64,000 bases of DNA from UBA8389 sp964502355 (GCA_964502355.1 CAZCWK010000008.1:1-64000); one strand, 5' to 3'. Positions 49,571 to 58,613 are shown, counted from the first letter of the stretch. Numbers and translations: made by a program. The notes: generated by a model not told the origin, from the letters alone.

Positions 49571-49601
49571 TTGTAAATGGTCGAATAAAAAATTATATTT
49601 G
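49571..49601 (+). promoter_or_regulatory. Promoter for the yajC gene series
   Basis: TTG at 49571-49573, a 20-base spacer and TATATTTG at 49594-49601 fit the Bacteroidetes consensus. The predicted start near 49607 leaves about 21 bases before the yajC ATG. Confidence 0.65.
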
Positions 49602-49627
49602 CAACTACCAATAAAAAAACATAAATT

Positions 49628-49969
49628 ATGATTTTATCAACTATCATTCTCCAGGCAGCCAAGGGCGCCGGAGCTCAGGGTGGAGCCGGTGGCTATTCTT
49701 CATTGTTACTTCTGGCTCTGATTTTTGTAGTTTTTTATTTTTTCATGATCAGACCTCAGAACAAGAAACAAAAAGAAATTCAAAAAGCCAGAGAAGCATT
49801 AAAAGCAGGTGACAGAGTAATTACCTCAGGAGGAATTTATGGAAAAATCCGTGAAGTAAAAGATGACTCTTTTATTGTTGAAATTTCTGATAATGTACGT
49901 ATCAGAGTAGAAAAATCTGCCGTATTTACTGCCGGTAAAGAAGCTCCTGCTGCAGAAGAAAAGAAATAA
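49628..49969 (+). CDS. yajC: Preprotein translocase accessory protein YajC
   Basis: The 113-residue protein has a short Gly/Ala-rich N-terminus, one membrane helix (SLLLLALIFVVFYFFMIRPQNKKQKE, about residues 24-43), then the cytoplasmic domain LKAGDRVITSGGIYGKIREVKDDSFIVEIS. This is diagnostic for YajC, which joins SecDF. The next gene starts 5 bp after its stop. Confidence 0.95.
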   Translation: MILSTIILQAAKGAGAQGGAGGYSSLLLLALIFVVFYFFMIRPQNKKQKEIQKAREALKAGDRVITSGGIYGKIREVKDDSFIVEISDNVRIRVEKSAVFTAGKEAPAAEEKK

Positions 49970-49974
49970 TCCCT

Positions 49975-50976
49975 GTGAGGCGTTTGGCTCAAATATGGAT
50001 TAAATTGAAATTGTCAACTGGAAAAATCACCACTGTTTTAAAAAAGACTTTTAACAAGGATGTGGTGATTTTTCTGGTTTTCGTTTTTTTGTCTGTTTGT
50101 TTCTGGGTTCTTCAGACCATGCAGGATACTACGGAGTTTGAAATCTCCATTCCTATGAAATACAATGATATTTCTGACCGATATATCATAACCAACAAAC
50201 TTCCTGCAACACTAAATGTTACACTAAGAGATAAGGGTACAACAATATATTATTATTACAGGCATAAAAAGGATTTGTCTCTGGATATAGATCCTATGGA
50301 ATGGTACAATGATAATGGTTACGGTAAGATACCATCAGGTGTACTTGAATCCAGGATAAGGAACAGACTGAAATCATCAACTCAGATATTAAAACTGAAA
50401 CCTGATACAATACCCTTTATTTTTGTAAAAAAGGAGAGTAAACTGGTACCTGTAGTTGTAAAAAATAGTATTGCTCTTGCTTCTCAATACATGTTGACAA
50501 AAAAACCTGTAATTAGTCCCTCCAGTGTTATGGTTTTTGCACCTTCATATATCTTATCCCGTATAGATTCTGTATTTACAAATAATATAGTACTGCAGGA
50601 TTTAAAAGATACTACCACATACAGTGTCAGGCTTGAGGAAATAGAAGGAGTCAGTTTCCATAATAATAGTGTAAAAGTAACTTATTATGTAGAGGAGTTT
50701 ACGGAAAACAATTTAATGGTACCTGTAAAAGGCATCGGTTTTCCGGCTAATCAGTTTTTATTGTCCTTTCCTTCTGAAGTTAAACTTTCTTTTTTTGTAG
50801 GATTATCCAACTACTCTGATATTAAAGAAACCGATTTTCAGGTTTCAGTCTCTTATGAGGATTTGATAAATTCAAAAAGTAAGATTCAAAAAGTAAGGCT
50901 GACAAAATATCCTGCTATGGTAAGAAATATCAGGATTTCACCTGAAGAAGTCGATTGTCTGATTGAAAAAAAATAA
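49975..50976 (+). CDS. YbbR-domain (CdaR-like) membrane protein
   Basis: The 333-residue protein has one N-terminal membrane helix (DVVIFLVFVFLSVCFWVLQTM, about residues 29-49). The extracytoplasmic part holds YbbR-like repeats (for example FEISIPMKYNDISDRYIITNKLPATLNVTL and VPVKGIGFPANQFLLSFPSEVKLSF). In Firmicutes such proteins control the diadenylate cyclase CdaA; here no cdaA is adjacent, so the link is not shown. It starts with GTG at 49975. It lies between yajC and coaE, a common order in Bacteroidetes. Confidence 0.8.
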   Translation: MRRLAQIWIKLKLSTGKITTVLKKTFNKDVVIFLVFVFLSVCFWVLQTMQDTTEFEISIPMKYNDISDRYIITNKLPATLNVTLRDKGTTIYYYYRHKKDLSLDIDPMEWYNDNGYGKIPSGVLESRIRNRLKSSTQILKLKPDTIPFIFVKKESKLVPVVVKNSIALASQYMLTKKPVISPSSVMVFAPSYILSRIDSVFTNNIVLQDLKDTTTYSVRLEEIEGVSFHNNSVKVTYYVEEFTENNLMVPVKGIGFPANQFLLSFPSEVKLSFFVGLSNYSDIKETDFQVSVSYEDLINSKSKIQKVRLTKYPAMVRNIRISPEEVDCLIEKK

Positions 50977-50982
50977 AGAATT

Positions 50983-51561
50983 TTGAAAAAGATAGGTCTT
51001 ACAGGTGGGATAGGTAGCGGAAAAACTATTATTGCTGATCTGCTGAAAGTTATGGGGTATCCTGTTTATGATTCAGATAGCAGGTCTAAAGAACTTTGCA
51101 ATAGCGATTCTAAAATTAAAAGTGGTTTAAAACAGCTTTTTGGTGAATCAATATATAAAAATGATTTGCTGGACAGAAGTCTGCTGGCTGAAAAGATTTT
51201 TAATGACAAAAAAAAATTGGATGCTGTAAACTCACTTATTCACCCTGTTGTTATGACAGATTTCGATAAATGGATATATTTACAACAGGATTCCGATTTG
51301 GTTTTTATGGAAAGTGCTATTCTTTTTGAAACCGGTCTGAATAAATTTTTTGATAAGGTTTTGACTGTCACTGCTCCTGAAGAATTGAGGATTGAACGTG
51401 TCTGCAAGAGAAGCCGGCTTGATAATGGTGCCGTTTTGGATAGAATAAGAAACCAGATGAATGAAGAAAAAAGAATTTCACTTTCTGACCTGATTATTGT
51501 GAATGATGGAGAGAAAAGTGTTATTTTGCAATTGAAAAATATATTAGAAAAATTAATGTAG
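50983..51561 (+). CDS. coaE: Dephospho-CoA kinase CoaE
   Basis: CoaE makes the last step of coenzyme A synthesis. The 192-residue protein has the P-loop GLTGGIGSGKT (about residues 5-15), DSDSRSKEL in the substrate-binding region, IHPVV and ESAILFETGLNKFFDKVLTVTAPEELRIERV. The start appears to be TTG at 50983, 6 bp after the YbbR stop, because the P-loop begins four residues later and no ATG fits. Confidence 0.95.
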   Translation: MKKIGLTGGIGSGKTIIADLLKVMGYPVYDSDSRSKELCNSDSKIKSGLKQLFGESIYKNDLLDRSLLAEKIFNDKKKLDAVNSLIHPVVMTDFDKWIYLQQDSDLVFMESAILFETGLNKFFDKVLTVTAPEELRIERVCKRSRLDNGAVLDRIRNQMNEEKRISLSDLIIVNDGEKSVILQLKNILEKLM

Positions 51562-51567
51562 TTAATC

Positions 51568-52002
51568 ATGTTAGAAAAGATTGTTTCGATATCAGGAAAA
51601 CCCGGTTTGTATAAAGTATTGTCTCAGGGCAAAAATATGTTGGTAGTAGAGTCTGTCGTTGATAAAAAAAGGATGCCGTCATATTCTTCTGACAAAGTAG
51701 TTTCTCTGGGTGATATTTCAATGTTTACAGATAGTGGAGATAAGCCTCTTTCAGAGATTCTTGAAGCTATGAAAATTAAAGAAAATGGTGCGGTTGCCAG
51801 TATAGATGTAAAAGCAGATTCAGATAAGCTTAGAGATTATTTTGGAGAAATCGTTCCCGATTTTGACAGACAAAGGGTTTATCCAACAGATATCAAAAAG
51901 TTGATTCAGTGGTATAATTTGCTTATCGAAAATGGTTTGACGGATTTTTTACCAGAAAAAGCTGAAGAAGCTAAAGAAGCTAAAGAAGCTGAAGAAAAGT
52001 AA
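51568..52002 (+). CDS. DUF5606 conserved Bacteroidetes protein
   Basis: The 144-residue protein (LEKIVSISGKPGLYKVLSQGKN at the start) belongs to a family confined, as far as I know, to Bacteroidetes and annotated as DUF5606. It has no signal or membrane helix. The last 15 residues repeat EEAKEAKEAEEK, an acidic-basic helix with imperfect 9-base repeats in the DNA. It is 6 bp after coaE in the same series. Function is unknown. Confidence 0.75.
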   Translation: MLEKIVSISGKPGLYKVLSQGKNMLVVESVVDKKRMPSYSSDKVVSLGDISMFTDSGDKPLSEILEAMKIKENGAVASIDVKADSDKLRDYFGEIVPDFDRQRVYPTDIKKLIQWYNLLIENGLTDFLPEKAEEAKEAKEAEEK

Positions 52003-52028
52003 TTTATTAACCAAAAAAAATATTAGCT

Positions 52029-52352
52029 ATGAGTGTGAACGAAAAGGATTTTATGGAGTATGATGAAGATGCGGCCATCCTGTTTATTCGTAATCAGCTC
52101 CCGCAGGAAATGAAAGAAAAATTCAGTGATGATGATTTGACTTACATCATTGATTTGATTTATGAATTCTATGACGGTAAGGGATTTCTTAGTGATGAAG
52201 AAAAATCTGTTGAAGTAGATCTGGATGAATTGACAGCTTTCGTTGTGAAGAACGCTAAAAAGGACAAAGTTGGTAACTATAGTGACGACGAAGTTCAGTT
52301 TATCGTAGATGCAGAGATTGCCTATTGTGAAACATTGGGTGTATTTGAATAG
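52029..52352 (+). CDS. Small acidic conserved hypothetical protein
   Basis: This 107-residue cytoplasmic protein is strongly acidic (EYDEDAAILFIRNQLPQEMKEKFSDDDLTYIIDL; DDEVQFIVDAEIAYCETLGVFE). It has mostly helical prediction and no recognisable motif, and I do not recognise the family. It follows the DUF5606 gene by 26 bp and ends before a strong terminator, so it closes the nusB-coaE transcription unit. Confidence 0.65.
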   Translation: MSVNEKDFMEYDEDAAILFIRNQLPQEMKEKFSDDDLTYIIDLIYEFYDGKGFLSDEEKSVEVDLDELTAFVVKNAKKDKVGNYSDDEVQFIVDAEIAYCETLGVFE

Positions 52353-52377
52353 ATCTCATCTTTAAATGTTGTATAAA

Positions 52378-52420
52378 AATAAACCCTGAAAGTGTTTTGG
52401 AACTTTTAGGGTTTATTTTT
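52378..52420. terminator. Terminator between the small acidic protein and recA
   Basis: AATAAACCCTGAAAGT (52378-52393) pairs with ACTTTTAGGGTTTATT (52402-52417), with one G-T pair, around an 8-base loop. T residues follow to 52421. AT-rich flanks on both sides would allow function for recA on the minus strand too, but recA ends 108 bp away. Confidence 0.88.
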
Positions 52421-52527
52421 TGTCCTTACCTGCTATCCGGACAAATCTTTTTTAATGCTAAGCAAACAGATTTTGCCGGAAATTTGCCTGAAACAAAGAC
52501 ATGTTTCGTCATGCAGCAGGATATTTA

Positions 52528-53559
52528 TCAGGCATGTTTAGCTTTTAATGCTTCGTAAATCGCAGTCTCGATTACTTCAGCTAATTCAGGATTATCTTTC
52601 ATGCATTCTTTTGCTGCTTCACGTCCCTGTCCTAATTTCGTGTCTCCGTATGAAAACCAGGAACCACTTTTTTTGACGATGCCAAACTCAACACCCAAAT
52701 CTATTAATTCACCGGTTCTGGATATACCTTCACCATACATAATGTCAAATTCAGCTTTCCTGAAAGGAGGTGCTACTTTATTCTTGACAACTTTTACTCT
52801 TGTCTGGTTTCCTGTAGCTTCTTCGCCGTCTTTAATTTGTCCAATACGTCTTATATCAAGTCTTACAGAAGCATAAAACTTTAACGCGTTACCACCGGTT
52901 GTAGTCTCGGGATTACCAAAAACGATTCCGATTTTATCACGCAGCTGATTAATAAAAATGCAGGTTGTATTTGTTTTATTTATTGCAGCTGTAAGTTTTC
53001 TAAGTGCTTGTGACATCAATCTTGCCTGTAAACCCATTTTAGAATCTCCCATTTCACCTTCAAGCTCAGCTTTTGGTGTAAGGGCAGCAACAGAGTCTAT
53101 TACAATTATGTCTATGGCTGAAGATCTTATAAGTTGTTCTGTAATTTCCAATGCTTGCTCGCCATTATCAGGCTGCGATATCCAAAGATTTTCAATATCA
53201 ACACCAAGTTTTTCGGCATAAAAACGGTCAAAAGCGTGTTCTGCATCAATAAACGCCGCGATACCACCGGCTTTTTGAGCTTCAGCAATAGCGTGTATGG
53301 CTAAAGTAGTCTTACCGGATGATTCAGGTCCGTAAATTTCGATTACACGACCTCTGGGGAATCCTCCGACACCCAGTGCAGCATTGAGCCCGATTGAACC
53401 ACTGGAGATAACAGGTATATCTTCAACCTTGTCATCACCCATCTTCATTATGGAACCTTTTCCATAACTTTTTTCGATCTTATCCATCGCGGCCTGCAGA
53501 GCTTTTAATTTTTCATTTGCAGGTATTTTTTCACTTGCAGGATCTTTTTCTTTAGCCAT
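52528..53559 (-). CDS. recA: Recombinase RecA
   Basis: RecA forms filaments on single-stranded DNA and drives strand exchange and SOS induction. The 343-residue protein has Walker A GPESSGKTT (about residues 73-81), the MAW-type region AFIDAEHAFD, Walker B IIVIDSVAAL, loop L1 EGEMGDSKMGLQARLMSQALRKLT and loop L2 GNPETTTGGNALKFYASVRLDIRR. Length is normal. It is a single gene with a -7 box at the complement of 53581-53588. No LexA-type box is obvious. Confidence 0.98.
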   Translation of the reverse strand: MAKEKDPASEKIPANEKLKALQAAMDKIEKSYGKGSIMKMGDDKVEDIPVISSGSIGLNAALGVGGFPRGRVIEIYGPESSGKTTLAIHAIAEAQKAGGIAAFIDAEHAFDRFYAEKLGVDIENLWISQPDNGEQALEITEQLIRSSAIDIIVIDSVAALTPKAELEGEMGDSKMGLQARLMSQALRKLTAAINKTNTTCIFINQLRDKIGIVFGNPETTTGGNALKFYASVRLDIRRIGQIKDGEEATGNQTRVKVVKNKVAPPFRKAEFDIMYGEGISRTGELIDLGVEFGIVKKSGSWFSYGDTKLGQGREAAKECMKDNPELAEVIETAIYEALKAKHA

Positions 53560-53580
53560 ATCAGTATTAATTTATTTTTT

Positions 53581-53588
53581 CAAATATA
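53581..53588 (-). promoter_or_regulatory. Promoter -7 box for recA
   Basis: TATATTTG on the minus strand fits TAnnTTTG exactly; no -33 match at the usual spacing. Predicted leader is about 16 bases. Confidence 0.45.
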
Positions 53589-53652
53589 ATTCAAAAAGCT
53601 AATATTATGTATTAATACAATGTTAAATATATATAAATACAATAATATTATT

Positions 53653-54846
53653 TTATAATTCAAGATCTATATCAAACAATTCATGCCAAGGCAGTCCGTT
53701 CTCTCCAAGTGCTTTCAGGAATGGATCCGGATCAAACTCTTCAACATTAAAGACACCCGGTTTCTTCCAAAGGCCTTTCATGAACATCATTGCTCCACAC
53801 ATTGCAGGAACTCCCGTTGTATAACTGACTCCCTGTGCTCCGGTTTCTTTAAATGACTCTTCGTGGCTGCAGTTCTGATAAACATAGTAAGTACGTTCTT
53901 TACCATCTTTGATGCCTTTAATACGGCAACCTATTGAAGTCTGGCCATGGTAGTTGGATCCAAGTTCGCCCGGGTCGGGTAAAACAGCTTTAAGGAACTG
54001 AATAGGAATAATTTCAACTCCGTTATACATGACAGGATCAATTCTTGCCATTCCAATATTTTGAATAACTCTCAGATGTGTAAGATATTCCTGACCAAAT
54101 GTCATCCAGAATCTGGCTCTTTTTATCTCAGGAAAATTTTTAACCAGTGATTCGAGCTCTTCGTGGTATATGATATAGGATTCTTTTGGCCCGATTTCAG
54201 GGTAGTTCAATGGTTTATGAATTTCATGAGGTTCGGTTTCAACCCATTTGCCATTTTCCCAGTATTTTCCCTTTTGAGTAACTTCTCTGATGTTTATTTC
54301 AGGATTGAAGTTAGTGGCAAATGCTTTACCATGGTCTCCGGCATTACAGTCAACTATATCAAGATAATGCATTTCATCAAAATGATGTTTGTTGGCATAT
54401 GCTGTCCATACCTGAGTAACACCAGGGTCGAAACCACAACCTAAAATTGCTGTCAAACCTGCCTCTTTGAAACGCTCCTGATAAGCCCATTGCCATGAAT
54501 ATTCAAAATGTGCTTCATCCTTAGGCTCATAATTGGCAGTGTCCAGATAATTAACACCACATGCAAGGCATGCATCCATTATAGTTAAATCCTGATAGGG
54601 CAGAGCTACATTAATAACTAAATCAGGTTTCTCCTTATTAAAAAGATCAATCAGCTGATTTACATCATCAGCGTCGACTTGCGCAGTTCTGATTTTGTTT
54701 TTACCGACTGCTTCTGCAATCTGGTCGCATTTTGATTTTGTCCTGCTTGCCAGAACAATTTCCGTAAATATTTCAGGATGTTGAGCCAGCTTATGCGCCA
54801 CAACTGTTCCTACACCACCTGCTCCGATTTGCAATACTTTTCCCAT
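53653..54846 (-). CDS. Saccharopine dehydrogenase family protein, probable carboxynorspermidine dehydrogenase
   Basis: The 397-residue protein begins with a Rossmann motif (VLQIGAGGVGTVVAHKLAQ) and continues with saccharopine-dehydrogenase features (NVALPYQDLTIMDACLACGVNYLDTANYE, AILGCGFDPGVTQVWTAYA). The group in Bacteroidetes matches carboxynorspermidine/carboxyspermidine dehydrogenase, which reduces the Schiff base of aspartate semialdehyde and a diamine for spermidine synthesis. The partner decarboxylase is not in this window, so the assignment rests on family resemblance. It has its own promoter. Confidence 0.82.
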   Translation of the reverse strand: MGKVLQIGAGGVGTVVAHKLAQHPEIFTEIVLASRTKSKCDQIAEAVGKNKIRTAQVDADDVNQLIDLFNKEKPDLVINVALPYQDLTIMDACLACGVNYLDTANYEPKDEAHFEYSWQWAYQERFKEAGLTAILGCGFDPGVTQVWTAYANKHHFDEMHYLDIVDCNAGDHGKAFATNFNPEINIREVTQKGKYWENGKWVETEPHEIHKPLNYPEIGPKESYIIYHEELESLVKNFPEIKRARFWMTFGQEYLTHLRVIQNIGMARIDPVMYNGVEIIPIQFLKAVLPDPGELGSNYHGQTSIGCRIKGIKDGKERTYYVYQNCSHEESFKETGAQGVSYTTGVPAMCGAMMFMKGLWKKPGVFNVEEFDPDPFLKALGENGLPWHELFDIDLEL

Positions 54847-54870
54847 TTTTTAGTCAAATTATTTTGTATA

Positions 54871-54902
54871 CAAATGTACTTTATTTGTAAAAAACTTCCT
54901 AA
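54871..54902 (-). promoter_or_regulatory. Promoter for the carboxynorspermidine dehydrogenase-like gene
   Basis: TACATTTG (complement of 54871-54878) fits TAnnTTTG; TTAG (complement of 54899-54902) stands 20 bases upstream, three of four bases matching. Predicted leader about 19 bases. It is back to back with the thiamine promoter. Confidence 0.5.
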
Positions 54903-54906
54903 CTAG

Positions 54907-54935
54907 TTGCAATAATCGATAAATATGTATCTTTG
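54907..54935 (+). promoter_or_regulatory. Promoter for the TPP riboswitch transcript
   Basis: TTG at 54907-54909 and TATCTTTG at 54928-54935, separated by 18 bases, fit the Bacteroidetes form with a spacer one base short. Transcription would begin near 54941, at the first stem of the riboswitch. Confidence 0.6.
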
Positions 54936-54939
54936 CCAT

Positions 54940-55021
54940 GATTTTAGGGGTGTCCTGACAGCAGGGCTGAGATAATACCCTTTGAACCGGATGTAGATAA
55001 TCCTACCGTCGGGAATGAGTC
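54940..55021 (+). promoter_or_regulatory. TPP (thi-box) riboswitch
   Basis: The sequence has the conserved thi-box core: CTGAGATAATACCCTTTGAAC (54967 onward), then the GGATGTAGATAATCCTACCG helix and GTCGGGAATGAG. Bases GATTT (54940-54944) and GAGTC (55017-55021) can close the basal P1 stem as in E. coli thiM. It precedes the TonB receptor gene by 73 bp. Downstream, a short GCAC/GTGC hairpin and an AACCCCTTTTT stretch, which could pair with the AGGGG of the aptamer's 5' side, are possible parts of the expression platform. Confidence 0.95.
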
Positions 55022-55094
55022 GGCACTATGTGCAATACAGGTATACTTCTCTTTTTTAACCCCTTTTTATTGTTTAATAATTAATAACTTGAAC

Positions 55095-57419
55095 ATGAAA
55101 AGGTTTTTTTTATGCATTGCGGTTTCTTTTGCCGCAAATTTTACGGGCATTATTGCTCAGGTCTCAACTGTAAACAGTAAGAAACCACCTACACAGGAAA
55201 CTGGTAATTCGATGAAAACTACCCGAGGTCAGATGGTGATTATTGGAAATGCTGAGATAAAGTCAGATTTATCAGCATCCGGGGACAGTAACAGGGTTTT
55301 ACCTCTTGAAGAAGTAGTAATAGTGGGTAATAGAGCAGGATATAATACTCCGGTTGCCCAGACTAATCTTGAAGCCAGAGAAATTAAATCTCTGACTGTT
55401 GCAAACAATCTTCCACATGTGCTTTGGATGACTCCTTCACTTGTTGCTACAAGTGAAAACGGTACAGGAGCCGGTTACAGTTCTTTCAGAATCAGAGGTA
55501 CCGATGCGAGCAGGATTAACATTACACTTAATGGCATACCATTGAACAACCCTGAATCGCAGGAAGTTTATTGGGTAAACATTCCAGATATGACTTCAGC
55601 ATTGCAAAATATACAAATCCAAAGAGGAGTAGGGACTTCTGCAAATGGCACAGGTGCATTTGGCGCAAGTGTGAACATGACAACAAAGAATCCGGATAAA
55701 GACAAATATTTAGAATCAACAACAACAGTTGGAAGTTACGGCACTTTCCAGCAAAATATTGCATTTGGTACCGGCCGGTTTGGTAATGGTTTCAGTTTGG
55801 ATATGCGTTATTCCGATTTGACAAGTGATGGCTATATACGAAATGGCTGGTGCGATCACCAATCGTTGTTTGCTCTATTCAGTAAAAGATTTAAAAAATC
55901 TCTTCTTCAGTTTAATTATATATATGGCAATCAGCATACGGGCATAACCTGGGAGGGTATTTCAGAAGAAATGATGAATGCAGATGCTACTTATAATCCT
56001 GCCGGTGAGATTAAGGATGGGGTGTATTATGATAATGAAAGTGACAATTACCGTCAGCATCATTTCCAGTTGTTTTATACTCATGAACTATCCAAATATC
56101 TGATACTTAATGCCGGTTTGAATTATACTGATGGTTTCGGATACTATGAGCAATACAAACAAAGTAAAAAGTTTTCTTCAATGGGCATTTCTGATCAGAC
56201 CATTGATGGCGTTTTATATAAGAAATCTGACATCATTAGAAGGAAAAATATGGATAATGGTTTTTATACAGGCAATATTAATCTGAAATATTCAAAAAAG
56301 TTACTGAATATTGATGCCGGAACTATGATGTCATATTATGATGGCGACCATTTTGCTAATCTGTTATGGGTAGAGAATAATAACAACATCCCGGATAATT
56401 TTGAATGGGTGAGGAATAATGCAAAAAAAACGGATGCTAACGTTTTTATTAAGGCAGAATATGCTTTTGCTAAAAGGCTGAATGCTTATGTTGATATACA
56501 GTACAGATATGTGGGTTATAAATTAAGTGGTATTGATGATGACGATATGCTGGATCTTACTCAACAAAAAACATGGAAATTCTTTAATCCAAAAGCTGGT
56601 CTTTTATATAAGTTTGATGAGGGAAAGTTGTTTGCTTCGGTTTCAAGGGCAAACAGGGAGCCATCCCGTGCTGATATAAAGGATGCTATCAAATATGGTT
56701 TACCCAACAGAATTAAACCTGAGAAACTTACTGATTATGAACTTGGTTACAGTTATGATGATGATAAGTTGATGGCCGGTCTTAACTTATATTATATGAG
56801 ATATAAGGATCAGCTGGTTCCCACAGGTAAATTAAATGAAGTCGGATATAAATTGATGAGTAATGTTGAAGCCAGTTACAGGGCAGGTGTTGAAGTTAAT
56901 GGCGGATACAGATTTGGAAAGAAACTGATTTTGGAAGCAAATGCAACATTAAGCAGAAACCGGGTTCTTGATTATACAGCATGGTATGAGACGTATGATA
57001 ACAATGAAAACTGGAATGCTGTTGCTCAGGAAAGCAAATACTTCAATGAGGCTAAACTTCCATTTTCTCCTGAATTAATTGCGGCGTTCAACCTGATATG
57101 GTTTCCTGTTAAGGATCTGAAGTTCAATTATTCAAAGAAGTTTGTAAGTAAGCAATATATTACAAACACACAAAATGAAGATTTGTCTTTACCTGCATAT
57201 AATACAGCTAATTTATCTCTGGTTTATGGTTTTAAAATTATTAAAACGTCAGATGCTGAAATTGGTCTGCATGTAATAAATCCTGGGAATAAATCTTACA
57301 GTTGTAATGGCTGGGGTTATGAAGCCCGGTTTGCTAACGGTGATGCTCAATATATTGAAAAGGGACTTTATCCTGTGGCACCCCGGAATTTTCTGATTAA
57401 ATTTGCAGTTCATTTATGA
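55095..57419 (+). CDS. TonB-dependent receptor, probable thiamine/thiamine-precursor importer
   Basis: From ATG 55095 the protein has 774 residues: a signal peptide (about residues 1-22), an N-terminal stretch, a TonB-box-like LEEVVIVGNR and a plug domain (SFRIRGTDASRINITLNGIPLNN; ALQNIQIQRGVGTSANGTGAFGASV). A long barrel ending NFLIKFAVHL completes it. The TPP riboswitch directly upstream and thiamine pyrophosphokinase directly downstream identify it as the thiamine receptor class (OMthi). An in-frame TTG at 55089 is a less likely start. No carboxypeptidase-like domain is present. Confidence 0.9.
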   Translation: MKRFFLCIAVSFAANFTGIIAQVSTVNSKKPPTQETGNSMKTTRGQMVIIGNAEIKSDLSASGDSNRVLPLEEVVIVGNRAGYNTPVAQTNLEAREIKSLTVANNLPHVLWMTPSLVATSENGTGAGYSSFRIRGTDASRINITLNGIPLNNPESQEVYWVNIPDMTSALQNIQIQRGVGTSANGTGAFGASVNMTTKNPDKDKYLESTTTVGSYGTFQQNIAFGTGRFGNGFSLDMRYSDLTSDGYIRNGWCDHQSLFALFSKRFKKSLLQFNYIYGNQHTGITWEGISEEMMNADATYNPAGEIKDGVYYDNESDNYRQHHFQLFYTHELSKYLILNAGLNYTDGFGYYEQYKQSKKFSSMGISDQTIDGVLYKKSDIIRRKNMDNGFYTGNINLKYSKKLLNIDAGTMMSYYDGDHFANLLWVENNNNIPDNFEWVRNNAKKTDANVFIKAEYAFAKRLNAYVDIQYRYVGYKLSGIDDDDMLDLTQQKTWKFFNPKAGLLYKFDEGKLFASVSRANREPSRADIKDAIKYGLPNRIKPEKLTDYELGYSYDDDKLMAGLNLYYMRYKDQLVPTGKLNEVGYKLMSNVEASYRAGVEVNGGYRFGKKLILEANATLSRNRVLDYTAWYETYDNNENWNAVAQESKYFNEAKLPFSPELIAAFNLIWFPVKDLKFNYSKKFVSKQYITNTQNEDLSLPAYNTANLSLVYGFKIIKTSDAEIGLHVINPGNKSYSCNGWGYEARFANGDAQYIEKGLYPVAPRNFLIKFAVHL

Positions 57420-57434
57420 TCTTAATTTGTTTTG

Positions 57435-58097
57435 ATGAATACAATTATATTGGCTGACGGAGCATTTCCTGAGAATGAGAATGTGCTTGAAGTGCTTCGA
57501 AAAGCAGAAAGAATAGTGTGTTGTGATGGTTCAGTAAACAAACTTGTTGAAACCGGACTCAAACCCTTTGCCATTGTTGGTGATATGGACAGTGTTTCAG
57601 ATGAAATCAGGGAAATGTATAAAGAAATTATATACCCTTCATCTGATCAGGAAACAAATGATCTTACAAAGGCTGTTATGTGGTGTTTGGATAATAACTA
57701 TATGGATTTAGTAATTATCGGAGCAACAGGCAAGAGGGAAGACCACACCCTGGGCAATATGTCCCTTCTGGCAGACTATACACTGATTGTAAAAAATATT
57801 TATATGTTGACTGACTACGGAAGGATTGATCCTTTCGTAGTCGGTGAAACCGCGAATATTATTGAAAACAGTATTAAGGAAAACTGTATCACTCGTGTCT
57901 TTGAGAGTTATAAAGGACAACAGGTGTCAATTTTCTCTCTTACTCCTCAATCTTTAGTTACTTCAAAAGGTCTTAAATATGAAGTAACTGACAGGCAGTT
58001 TACGTCTTTATGGCAGGGTACACTTAATGAGTCAAATGAAGATCAGTTTCAGTTGACAATAGATAAAGGAAAACTGCTGGTATACAGGCTATTTTAA
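57435..58097 (+). CDS. Thiamine pyrophosphokinase
   Basis: This enzyme converts imported thiamine to thiamine pyrophosphate, the cofactor of transketolase and the ligand of the riboswitch. From ATG 57435 it has 220 residues: LADGAFPENENV, VCCDGSVNKLVETGLKPFAIVGDMDSV (Asp-rich catalytic region, about residues 29-55), SSDQETNDLTKAVMWC and IIGATGKREDHTLGNMSLL, all diagnostic. It follows the receptor gene by 15 bp and is surely co-regulated by the riboswitch. No pnuT-type permease lies between them. Confidence 0.95.
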   Translation: MNTIILADGAFPENENVLEVLRKAERIVCCDGSVNKLVETGLKPFAIVGDMDSVSDEIREMYKEIIYPSSDQETNDLTKAVMWCLDNNYMDLVIIGATGKREDHTLGNMSLLADYTLIVKNIYMLTDYGRIDPFVVGETANIIENSIKENCITRVFESYKGQQVSIFSLTPQSLVTSKGLKYEVTDRQFTSLWQGTLNESNEDQFQLTIDKGKLLVYRLF

Positions 58098-58112
58098 ATA
58101 GGTTGCAGGATA

Positions 58113-58589
58113 TTAATCATCTATTTCCAAATCATAAATCGGCACATTTCTTCTGAAAGCTTCATTAAATGAAATCAGGGTTTCAGTTCTGGCTAATCCA
58201 AGTGGTTGAAGTCTTTCATGTATGATACTAAGCATATGCTTGTTGTTTTTAGCATATATTTTGATAAACATATCATATTGACCTGTAGTGTAATGACATT
58301 CCACTACTTCCGGTATTTTCATGAGTTCACTTACCACATTCTTAAACTGCCCCGGATCCTTGAGGAAAATACCCAAAAATGAGCAGGTCTGATAACCAAT
58401 CTTGCTGGCATCAAGAATATATTCAGAACCTTTAATAATACCAAGATTGGTAAGTTTCTGGATTCTTTGATGTATTGCTGCGCCGGAAACATTACATTCA
58501 CGGGCAATTTCAAGGAAAGGAACTCTTGCATCTGCAGAAATCATTTGCAGTATTTTTTCGTCTAGTCTGTCAATTTGGTGGTGTCCCAT
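58113..58589 (-). CDS. Lrp/AsnC family transcriptional regulator
   Basis: The 158-residue protein has an N-terminal helix-turn-helix (LDEKILQMISADARVPFLEIARECNVSGAAIHQRIQKLTNLGII, about residues 9-52) and a C-terminal RAM ligand-binding domain (VVECHYTTGQYDMFIKIYAKN). Such regulators respond to amino acids, but the effector is not visible. It lies 24 bp downstream of glgB on the same strand, and may be expressed with it or from its own promoter. Confidence 0.92.
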   Translation of the reverse strand: MGHHQIDRLDEKILQMISADARVPFLEIARECNVSGAAIHQRIQKLTNLGIIKGSEYILDASKIGYQTCSFLGIFLKDPGQFKNVVSELMKIPEVVECHYTTGQYDMFIKIYAKNNKHMLSIIHERLQPLGLARTETLISFNEAFRRNVPIYDLEIDD

Positions 58590-58613
58590 GATATTATTTA
58601 TTGATTTATTTAT

